Shown piece by piece: positions 9,244-16,211 of a stretch of 19,651 nucleotides of DNA (positions are counted from its first letter, which is position 1; each line of letters opens with the position of its first letter). The DNA lies in assembly GCA_903837025.1 (NCBI GenBank), contig CAILTC010000415.1, positions 1 through 19,651 on the forward strand. Reading direction: 5' to 3'. The stretch is from an uncultured Bacteroidota bacterium (GTDB taxonomy: Bacteria; Bacteroidota; Bacteroidia; Flavobacteriales; Flavobacteriaceae). A program made the translations under genes and the position numbers. The notes below the pieces were generated by a model. The model was not told where the DNA came from, did not search any database, and saw only the letters and a list, made by a program, of their open reading frames with translations.

Positions 9244-9320
9244 GGAGCTATTTCCTGCTGTCGGTTATATCTTTCCTTGCCTAAAGAAGGCAAGAAAAGG
9301 ATGCCACTTCCATCAGGGCT
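9244..9320 (+). ncRNA. Structured RNA element, resembles a flavobacterial intergenic motif (possibly Flavo-1)
   Basis: The 77-nt segment between ruvB and queG folds in a nested way. The outer arms AGC (9246-9248) plus CCTG (9254-9257) pair with CAGG (9314-9317) plus GCT (9318-9320). An inner perfect stem CTTGCC/GGCAAG (9276-9281 with 9289-9294, 7-nt loop) is extended by an imperfect ATCTTT/AAAGGAT stem. The pattern GGAGCTATTTCCTGCT ... AAAAGGATGCC ... ATCAGGGCT recalls, from memory, an element repeated between genes in many Flavobacterium genomes. The conserved Flavo-1 RNA of Flavobacteria is the likely name, but I cannot confirm the family. No T tract follows, so it does not look like a simple terminator. 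An in-frame ATG at 9301 inside it meets a stop at 9322 and does not serve queG. Confidence 0.6.
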
Positions 9321-9348
9321 ATAAATCAGAATTAATCTTAATTCTCTA

Positions 9349-10272
9349 ATTATCGATACTAAGTCAAAATATACTCAATTTATAAAATCCGAAGCCAAGC
9401 GCCTCGGGTTTTTGTCTTGTGGTATATCCAAAGCAGGTTTTCTTGAACAAGAAGCACCCCGTTTAGAACATTGGTTGAAAAATCAAATGAATGGTCAAAT
9501 GACCTATATGGAAAATAATTTTGACAAAAGATTAGATCCAACTTTGCTTGTTGATGGTGCCAAAAGTATTGTTTCTCTTTTATTGAATTATTATCCTTCT
9601 GAATTCCAAAATCAGGATTCCTTTAAAATTTCTAAATATGCTTACGGGCAAGATTATCATTTTGTCATTAAAGAGAAATTGAACGAATTGTTAGCTTCTA
9701 TTCAATCAACAATTGGGGAAGTTTCAGGACGTGCCTTTGTCGATTCCGCTCCAGTTCTTGACAAAGCTTGGGCTGCTAAAAGTGGTTTGGGCTGGATTGG
9801 TAAAAATAGTAATTTAATTACCAAAAAAACGGGTTCTTTTTATTTTATTGCCGAATTAATTATCGACTTAGATTTAGAATATGATAATGCTACGACTGAT
9901 CATTGCGGAACCTGTACCGCTTGTATTGATGCTTGTCCTACCGAAGCAATTGTTGCGCCGCATGTAGTAGACGGAAGTAAATGTATTTCCTATTTTACTA
10001 TCGAACTTAAGGAAAGTATTCCCCAAGAAATGAAAGGAAAGTTTAATGATTGGGCTTTTGGCTGTGATGTCTGTCAAGATGTTTGTCCTTGGAATAAGTT
10101 TTCAAAGAAACATCAGGAACCTCTCTTTAATCCTAATCCAAAATTGCTTTCTATGTCTAAAAAAGATTGGAAAGAAATCACCGAAGAAACTTTTAAATCC
10201 GTTTTTAAAAATTCTCCTTTAAAAAGAACCAAGTTTGATGGTCTAAAAAGGAACATTGATTTTTTAGATTAA
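9349..10272 (+). CDS. queG: Epoxyqueuosine reductase QueG (non-canonical start likely)
   Basis: QueG is a cobalamin- and 4Fe-4S-dependent reductase that makes queuosine from epoxyqueuosine in the wobble position of tRNAs. The [19 protein letters not shown] segment with the catalytic-site Asp is present. Two ferredoxin motifs follow: [15 protein letters not shown] and [11 protein letters not shown]. The family N-terminus, here [17 protein letters not shown] from 9361, precedes the first TTG (9412), so starting at 9412 would delete conserved sequence. The frame is open back to a stop at 9322 and contains no ATG, GTG or TTG before 9409. ATT at 9349 gives (M)[10 protein letters not shown], close to remembered relatives, and about 307 residues, the usual length. 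The true start could be another ATT/ATC, or an ATG lost by mutation or sequencing error. The enzyme identity is firm; the start is not. Confidence 0.9.
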   Translation: MIDTKSKYTQFIKSEAKRLGFLSCGISKAGFLEQEAPRLEHWLKNQMNGQMTYMENNFDKRLDPTLLVDGAKSIVSLLLNYYPSEFQNQDSFKISKYAYGQDYHFVIKEKLNELLASIQSTIGEVSGRAFVDSAPVLDKAWAAKSGLGWIGKNSNLITKKTGSFYFIAELIIDLDLEYDNATTDHCGTCTACIDACPTEAIVAPHVVDGSKCISYFTIELKESIPQEMKGKFNDWAFGCDVCQDVCPWNKFSKKHQEPLFNPNPKLLSMSKKDWKEITEETFKSVFKNSPLKRTKFDGLKRNIDFLD

Positions 10273-10341
10273 CAAAAATCAGAATGGGCTTTGTATTCCG
10301 TTATCATCAGCGACTTTGAATTTTGTAAATCTTATTCAGTT

Positions 10342-10363
10342 GCTATAGAATAATAGCTTTTTT
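10342..10363 (+). terminator. Weak intrinsic terminator candidate after queG
   Basis: GCTAT (10342-10346) and ATAGC (10353-10357) can pair around a 6-nt loop and are followed directly by TTTTTT (10358-10363). It lies about 70 nt after the queG stop. The stem is only 5 bp and partly AT, so activity is uncertain. Confidence 0.45.
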
Positions 10364-11111
10364 ACACTCAATAATTCAATTTTTTTTATCTTTTCTTTTT
10401 GATTTAGTTCCTACTCAAGGTTTTTCATCACTATATATTTTCCCTATTTAACATTTTTTTTCCAAATTCTGGACAAATAAACTTTCCGTAATTTTTCAAA
10501 TCGCTTAAAATAAGTTATTTACATTTTAGGCACAATTTTGGGTTCTTCGTTTTCAAGATTTTATTAATTGGCCATTTTTATCTTAATGATTTTTTAAAGT
10601 TTCTTATAACTAACAAGAACTCATAGATAGAATTGCTAAAATAAATCTACTATTTTTTATAATGATTATAGTTATTTTTTGTGGACATAATTCTACAGAA
10701 TTGCAATATAACCACCTACAGCTAATTAACATTTAAAGTTTCAACTTTGCGTATTAACAATTTATTAACTTAAATAATGATTTTTTTGGCTGTTTAAAGC
10801 TTGTTTTTTATTCCAAATTGGATCAAGGAATAATATAGAAAATGTATCTATTAACAGATTATTAAATTAAAACATGAAATGCATTACATAAAAATCAAGA
10901 ACCATAAACAAAAAGTAACCTAATAATAAAACTATGAATCAAAATTACGCTACAAGAAAATTTCGAATTTCAAGTTTTCCTTTTCTTTCTGACTGTTTCT
11001 GTTTAAAATCTTTTATTCAATTTTTTTGTTAATTATAAATGCTACATTTTTTAGTTTTTTCGAACAAGCTTTAGTAACCTCAAACAATTACCAATTCATA
11101 CTATTTATAAA
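10364..11111 (+). other. Long AT-rich intergenic region before the surface-protein locus
   Basis: About 750 bp with no convincing gene on either strand, very AT-rich and full of T and A runs. Visible items are a near-perfect dyad AATTCT-AC-AGAATT at 10689-10702, and two tiny open frames with plausible A-rich upstream sequence. The first is 14 codons at 10879-10923. The second is 32 codons at 10934-11032, beginning MNQNYATRKFRISSF and ending in a Cys/Phe-rich stretch. The second start resembles the beginning of a secreted-protein signal peptide, so it may be a gene remnant, but this is weak. No full TAnnTTTG -7 box was found; CAACTTTG (10742-10749) and CAATTTTG (10532-10539) are one base off. 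The region probably holds the promoter and a long leader for the 11112 gene. Confidence 0.5.
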
Positions 11112-12710
11112 ATGAAAAATTTAAAAATTACTTTTTTTGCACTTTGCATAACCATTTTGTCCTTCGCTCAAGTGGGCATTGGAACAACTACTCCCGTAGC
11201 AGGTTCTATCTTAGAATTAAAAGCAGTAGATAAAGCCTTGCTTTTAACGCGTGTTGCCACTACAGCAGCAGTAACCACTCCTGTAAATGGGATGATGGTA
11301 TATGATATTTCTTCTAATTGTATTAAAGGCTACCAAAATGGAGCTTGGACAGGTTGTTTAAGTGCTTGTAGTTCTGCTGGAAGTACTCCCACCTTTGGTG
11401 GCGATCGCGCACCTTGTAGTGGTTTAGCAGATGTTAGAGATTTTAGTTTCTCTAATAATTCTATGCGAGGCTATGGTTATCCTATGTTTATTTCTGGTGA
11501 CGGTTTTATATTTGGTGGTTGGACTCAAGATTCGTATGGAATGACAGGACTTGGTGCTACTTATGTAGGAGATGTGTCAACTACATATAACATTTCTTCA
11601 AATGATATGTATTCCGCTTACCCAGCAGCAAACATTCTTCATTATCTCCCTAATGCAAGATGGAAAAGAATTATGGGGACCAATAGCGCAGGTTCGGTTA
11701 TGTTTGGTATTACTGAAGATGGAAAGATGTATTCATGGGGTGCTACGATAGGTTCAGCTAACTGGCCTATTTCTGGGACATTAATTACATCCACTAACAG
11801 AACACAGGCAGAAACACCAAGAGAATTTGTAAATCCTGATGGGAATCAGTGGAAAGAATTTTATTGCTCTAGCGAATATGTATTTGCAGTAGACCATACT
11901 GGTAAATGGTGGTCTTGGGGTGGAAGAACCAGTGTAGTTTATAATGCTATAAGTTTTGCACATTCTCCTACTGCCACAGCCTCCTATTATCTAACTCCAA
12001 AAGCAGCGGCAGCACTTGTTCCTGCTCCAAAATATGACCCTAATAGGGAAGAAACATTTGTAGCCGTACAAGGTAATAGTGCGGTAAGTTTTGTATATAT
12101 AGCCACAGACGATAATGTATATACGTACGGGGAAAATGTAGGTATTTTTGGTGGTCCATTAGTAACTACACCACAACGAATAACACTTCCAGCAGGTGTA
12201 AAAGCTGTGAAAATTCTACCATTTAGAATGTCTAATTTTTTGATTTTGGGTGATAATGGTAATATATATAGGGTAGGGAATGGAGAGTCATATATCCCTG
12301 CTACTAGTTTTACAGCAGTATTATTGAATACAAATTCATACACTTTTAAAGACTTTATTATAGGTTATGACGGATATGCAGTACACGGGGTGCCTCTAAA
12401 CGGAGGCGATATGATAAAATTAGGTTATAACTGGTCTGGCGGTGTTGGTTTTACGGGGCCTACCGCAAAAACTATTGTTGGTACTTCCCGTTTTAATATT
12501 GTGAAATTATGGAGCGATGACCAGGAGAATATTTTATTAAAAGATGGTAACACAGGTAACCTGTACGTATATAATATGTTTCAACTTACTGGAAGTTCAT
12601 GGGTTCAAAAAGCTATTGGATTTTCGATTAATGGAACAACTAACGCTGACCCTAATGCTGTAAATTTAAAAACCTTTGGTCCTTTTAAATTAATTAATTG
12701 TCAAAATTAA
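11112..12710 (+). CDS. Secreted protein: AQVGIGT head plus seven RCC1-like motifs
   Basis: This 532-residue protein has a signal peptide (MKNLKITFFALCITILSFA, cleavage near residue 19). Residues 20-82 form a head domain common in Bacteroidota surface proteins: QVGIGTTTP, LELKAVDKALLLTR, then PVNGMMVYD and NGAWTGC. The remainder resembles an RCC1-type beta-propeller. Seven segments of the type (hydrophobic)xIxxDGxxYxWG are visible: FISGDGFIFGGW, FGITEDGKMYSWG, FAVDHTGKWWSWGG, YIATDDNVYTYGE, LILGDNGNIYRVGN, VPLNGGDMIKLGY and LLKDGNTGNLYVYN. Seven matches the blade number of RCC1 folds. No canonical type IX secretion C-terminal domain is seen; it ends FGPFKLINCQN. The function is unknown, and a binding role at the surface is inferred from architecture only. 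The next gene carries the same head. Confidence 0.8.
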   Translation: MKNLKITFFALCITILSFAQVGIGTTTPVAGSILELKAVDKALLLTRVATTAAVTTPVNGMMVYDISSNCIKGYQNGAWTGCLSACSSAGSTPTFGGDRAPCSGLADVRDFSFSNNSMRGYGYPMFISGDGFIFGGWTQDSYGMTGLGATYVGDVSTTYNISSNDMYSAYPAANILHYLPNARWKRIMGTNSAGSVMFGITEDGKMYSWGATIGSANWPISGTLITSTNRTQAETPREFVNPDGNQWKEFYCSSEYVFAVDHTGKWWSWGGRTSVVYNAISFAHSPTATASYYLTPKAAAALVPAPKYDPNREETFVAVQGNSAVSFVYIATDDNVYTYGENVGIFGGPLVTTPQRITLPAGVKAVKILPFRMSNFLILGDNGNIYRVGNGESYIPATSFTAVLLNTNSYTFKDFIIGYDGYAVHGVPLNGGDMIKLGYNWSGGVGFTGPTAKTIVGTSRFNIVKLWSDDQENILLKDGNTGNLYVYNMFQLTGSSWVQKAIGFSINGTTNADPNAVNLKTFGPFKLINCQN

Positions 12711-12865
12711 TAGGGTTTATTATTTAATCTATTAACAAACAAATGGAAAAGATTTCAAGTCGAAAAAATAAAATCTGTAAAAAAAATGTTCGTAAAACGA
12801 ATAAATAGGTATTAAAAAAAAGATTCCTTTTTCTATAATTAGAGCAAAATAAATTATTTACAACA
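12711..12865 (+). other. Intergenic spacer between the two AQVGIGT-head genes
   Basis: This 155-bp A-rich spacer contains a short dyad TTCGT-AAA-ACGAA (about 12787-12799) without a following T tract, and a 21-codon lysine-rich frame at 12743-12808 that is probably chance in A-rich DNA. No -7 consensus or strong terminator is seen, so read-through from the upstream gene is plausible. Confidence 0.4.
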
Positions 12866-13447
12866 ATGAAAAAATTAATACTATTCCTTGCATTTTTTGT
12901 AAAATTAACAGCCTTCGCACAAGTAGGTATAGGGACTATAGCTCCTGTAGCAGGTTCTCTTTTAGAGTTAAAAGCAACTGACAAGGCACTAATACTGACA
13001 AGAGTTGCAGGATCGGAAGCAATTACAGTACCAGCTGATGGTATGATTGTTTATGATTCGTCCTTAAATTGTTTTCGTAGCCGTGAAAATGGTGTCTGGA
13101 CTCCTTGTTGGAATTGTTGCGCAACACCAAGTACCACAGCAGGCACGATAACGGCCTTAAATTGTGTTGGAGTTGTAAATACAGGTACTCTCACCCATTC
13201 AGTTGCTGCAATTGCCGTGAGTTCGGATTTTTCTTATACGGCAGGTAACGGAGGAACTTTTACAGGTCAAAAAATTTCTTCGACAGGAGTTACAGGATTA
13301 ACAGCAACATTAGTAGCAGGAAATCTTGCCACGGGAACAGGAACTTTAACCTACGTGATTTCAGGAACTCCCGCGAGTGCAGGAACAGCAAGTTTTACAT
13401 TAAGTATAGCAGGGCAGAGTTGTACTTTATCCTTAACGGTTCTATAA
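12866..13447 (+). CDS. Short secreted protein: AQVGIGT head plus one Ig-like domain
   Basis: This 193-residue protein has a signal peptide (MKKLILFLAFFVKLTAFA) and the same head as the gene upstream. QVGIGTIAPVAGSLLELKA, ALILTRV, ADGMIVYD, then NGVWTPC align residue by residue with the 11112 product. A Cys pair (WNCCATP) separates it from one beta-rich domain of about 90 residues with the string TGTLTYVISGTPASAGTASF and closing QSCTLSLTVL, a module often repeated in flavobacterial secreted proteins. The protein ends immediately after this module, with no sorting domain, so it could be a shortened relative of longer fibres or a complete small subunit. It lies 87 nt before the large repeat-protein gene, with no terminator between, suggesting co-transcription. 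The function is unknown. Confidence 0.78.
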   Translation: MKKLILFLAFFVKLTAFAQVGIGTIAPVAGSLLELKATDKALILTRVAGSEAITVPADGMIVYDSSLNCFRSRENGVWTPCWNCCATPSTTAGTITALNCVGVVNTGTLTHSVAAIAVSSDFSYTAGNGGTFTGQKISSTGVTGLTATLVAGNLATGTGTLTYVISGTPASAGTASFTLSIAGQSCTLSLTVL

Positions 13448-13534
13448 CCAACTCTAAGTAAAAATTATAAAGAAGTTACACTATTATACAAAGGTGAATT
13501 TATCGATTAAAATCTGACACTAAAAAAACAAAAA

Positions 13535-16210
13535 ATGAAAATATTTGACCCTAAAAGGATTATCGGGTTTGTTATACTTATATTATTCGCATTTAGCAGT
13601 AATTTATATAGCCAATCTTCCAGTTTCGGAAATACCAATATCTTCAATGGTGGAGAATTGGGTATCATTAACCTTCAACATAATTTTTTAAACGGTGGTT
13701 CAGGAATTCAACCTGGTATTATAGGTACCGATAGAACTGTTATTCCTGGTTATTTGAGTTTTTTAGGAACCGCAAGCTGGACAGCCGCATCCGATGCTGC
13801 TTTTGTTGACGGATATGTCAAAACCTATATGACAACTGCCTTTACATTCCCAATAGGGGATAATGGTAAATACAGACCTGCAGCAGTATCTACTGCTTCT
13901 TTAGCAAATCCTGCTAATGCTGCTTATTATGGTGTGAGTGGTTCAACTGCAATCACTTCTAGACTTAGAGGAGGTAATGAGCCCGTTTTGCCTAGCTCCG
14001 GTCCTTATGATACAACTCTTAAAGGATCTGGCGTTGGAATAGTTGATAATGTTGAATATTGGGATATTAACGGGGCAACCTCAGCGAAAATTACTTTAAC
14101 TTGGGATGCAACGAGTGTTATTACTTCTTTGAGTTCAGTTTCTATTTTAGGATGGAATGGTACCAAATGGGTAGTTATATCCTCTACTGTAGATACAACC
14201 TCCCTTTTAGCAGGGACAAGTAATTTAACTTCAGGTTCTATTACAACCAATTCAGCGATAGTTCCCGACACATATGAGGTATATACATTGGGAACAACTT
14301 GTAGCGCAGGAACTTCTGCTCCGACAGTAAGTAGTACTTCTGTTAGTAATAGCTGTCCTACTATTACAGTGAACTTAAATACTTTAGTAATTAGTAGTAC
14401 TCCAGTAGGGGCCTCCTTAGTATGGTTTACGAATAACTCAAACACAGGTCCTGCCTACACAACAGCTACCACTGCTGTAGCAGGCACTTATTATGCTTTT
14501 TATTATGACGGTGTTAATGATTGTTATAGTCCAGCTGGATCTGCGGTTTCGGTTACAATAAATGTACCCCCAAGCATACCAACGGTAGCCACTACCACTC
14601 AACCCACTTGTTCAGTTACAACAGGTACAATAGTTTTTACAACACAGTCTGGAGTAGAATACAGTATAGACAATGGAGTTAGCTATCAGCCAAGTCCTAC
14701 TTTCGCAGGATTAGCTCCCAATACTTATACTTTAAAAGTAAGAAGCACGATCGATACTACTTGTAGTATAGTTGCAGCCAATACAGTAACAATTAATGCA
14801 GCATTAATAAAACACACACCAAGCTTAACAGTTTCAAGTGCAGTATGCAATGGTACTACTTATAATGTAAGCTTCAACAGTAATGGAGTTGTAACTGCAT
14901 CAACAGGAACAGTAACAGGAACTACTATAACAGGAATTGCAGTAGGAACAGATGTAATTGTAATCTCTACCGCTGTAAATGGATGTGCAAGCACCCAAAC
15001 CACAGTAGTCTCACCAACAAATTGTGTAACACCACCAATTGGATGCACTACCCCAATGATCAGTACTGGTAGTGGAGTTTGTTCAGGAACTGGTACCTAT
15101 AGTGTATCGGTAACGGCAAGTTCAGGAGCTACAATTAGTGCAAGTACAGGAACCGTTTCAGGCAATTCAGTAACCGGAATTGCTCTAGGAACAGTAGTAA
15201 CCATTACCGCTTCCAATGGAACATGTACGAGTTCAGTAAAAGTATCTAGTCCAACAGATTGTATTACAGCATGTGCAGGAACAGCAGTTAGTTATAGTGT
15301 TGGAGGATGTTTAGGAACCACCTATAATGTTTCAATAAGTAATCCAAATGGAGCAACGATAAGTGCGTCAGTAGGAACGGTAACAGCAACTGCAATAATA
15401 AATATTCCAGTAGGAACCGATATAACCTTAACAGCAACAGCAGTAGGATGTAGTTCTGAGATGGTTATTTTAAGTTCACCTGCAAGCTGTATTATTGATG
15501 CTATAGATGATACTCTTATATCGGTAAATGGAATAACACCAAGTGTAATTTTGAACGATACTTTAAAAGGTATCCTTCCAATCATTGGGACAGCTATTGG
15601 GAATGTTAAATTGACCTCAACAGCAACTGCTGAATTAAGTATAGATATAACAACAGGAGTAATAATAGTAACTCCAAATACACCAGTAGGTAGTTATAGT
15701 GTTTCTTATACAATTTGTGAAATCAATAATCCAGCAAATTGTGATACTGCTACTGCTAAAGTTACAGTAACAGCACCAGATTTTTTACCTAGCATAATTA
15801 TAGATGATGTTGTCTTTTTAACGAGTGGTGAAACAAGGGATTTTATAGTGAATATTTCTGAATTTGGATTCGGATCATCTATTGGGCAAGTAGTCTTCGT
15901 GATTCCTAAACTGTCAGCATTTACAATCACTAATAACCCTATTGCAACTTCGTCAAATGTTGCTGGTGGAACAACAATTAATAACAATGATTGGATAATT
16001 ACAGAAAATTCCACATTCATAATAGCAACTTTAAAACCAATTACTTTAATTAATAATAGTTCGTTTTCTAAAATTGGATTTTCAATTTCACGAAAAATAA
16101 ATATTCCAAGTCAGACATTGCAAAACCTTACAATCACTATAAAAAATGGGACAGGTTTAGATAATGTAAATACTAACAACACATATAACGTTTTACTTAA
16201 AGCCGAATAA
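13535..16210 (+). CDS. Large secreted multi-domain Ig-like/SprB-like repeat protein
   Basis: This 891-residue protein has a signal peptide (FVILILFAFSSNLYSQ, to about residue 27). The N-terminal domain (about 28-250) includes TFPIGDNGKYRPAA, a pattern seen at the front of Bacteroidota adhesin-like proteins. An Ig-like domain (about 255-345) and a SprB-type repeat (about 346-425, with VEYSIDNGVSYQ) follow. Three Cys-containing tandem modules occupy residues 426-503, 504-579 and 580-653. One subtype-A repeat spans 654-748 (NDTLKGILPIIG and ITTGVIIVTPNTPVGSY). The last 143 residues (749-891) are a domain nearly the same as the end of the next protein. It probably acts at the cell surface in adhesion or gliding; this is inferred from architecture. 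No canonical type IX sorting tail is recognised, so the terminal domain may take that role. The next gene starts 1 nt after the stop. Confidence 0.8.
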   Translation: MKIFDPKRIIGFVILILFAFSSNLYSQSSSFGNTNIFNGGELGIINLQHNFLNGGSGIQPGIIGTDRTVIPGYLSFLGTASWTAASDAAFVDGYVKTYMTTAFTFPIGDNGKYRPAAVSTASLANPANAAYYGVSGSTAITSRLRGGNEPVLPSSGPYDTTLKGSGVGIVDNVEYWDINGATSAKITLTWDATSVITSLSSVSILGWNGTKWVVISSTVDTTSLLAGTSNLTSGSITTNSAIVPDTYEVYTLGTTCSAGTSAPTVSSTSVSNSCPTITVNLNTLVISSTPVGASLVWFTNNSNTGPAYTTATTAVAGTYYAFYYDGVNDCYSPAGSAVSVTINVPPSIPTVATTTQPTCSVTTGTIVFTTQSGVEYSIDNGVSYQPSPTFAGLAPNTYTLKVRSTIDTTCSIVAANTVTINAALIKHTPSLTVSSAVCNGTTYNVSFNSNGVVTASTGTVTGTTITGIAVGTDVIVISTAVNGCASTQTTVVSPTNCVTPPIGCTTPMISTGSGVCSGTGTYSVSVTASSGATISASTGTVSGNSVTGIALGTVVTITASNGTCTSSVKVSSPTDCITACAGTAVSYSVGGCLGTTYNVSISNPNGATISASVGTVTATAIINIPVGTDITLTATAVGCSSEMVILSSPASCIIDAIDDTLISVNGITPSVILNDTLKGILPIIGTAIGNVKLTSTATAELSIDITTGVIIVTPNTPVGSYSVSYTICEINNPANCDTATAKVTVTAPDFLPSIIIDDVVFLTSGETRDFIVNISEFGFGSSIGQVVFVIPKLSAFTITNNPIATSSNVAGGTTINNNDWIITENSTFIIATLKPITLINNSSFSKIGFSISRKINIPSQTLQNLTITIKNGTGLDNVNTNNTYNVLLKAE
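14810..15493 (+). repeat. Three tandem Cys-containing modules within the 13535 gene
   Basis: Three diverged modules occupy 14810-15043, 15044-15271 and 15272-15493 (78, 76 and 74 codons). Each follows the order VC/GC(N/S/L)GT-TY(N/S)VS-(A/V)S(T/V)GTV-IxxGTxV/DI-SP(T/A)xC. Paired cysteines in every module suggest one disulphide each in the extracellular protein. Confidence 0.75.
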
Positions 16211-16211
16211 C

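Noticed and set aside
9301..9324. ATG at 9301 in frame with queG as its start
   Set aside because: The frame meets TAA at 9322, and the ATG lies inside the structured element.
11987..12343. 118-codon open frame on the - strand inside the RCC1-like gene
   Set aside because: It is fully internal to a convincing + strand gene, shows no recognisable domain, and has no promoter or terminator signals.
12743..12808. 21-codon lysine-rich small ORF
   Set aside because: A-rich DNA gives Lys/Asn/Arg codons by chance; no conserved start context or similarity could be seen.
14005..14445. 146-codon - strand open frame in the large repeat gene
   Set aside because: Antisense shadow with low-complexity Val/Thr/Pro content, no domain, inside a clear coding region.
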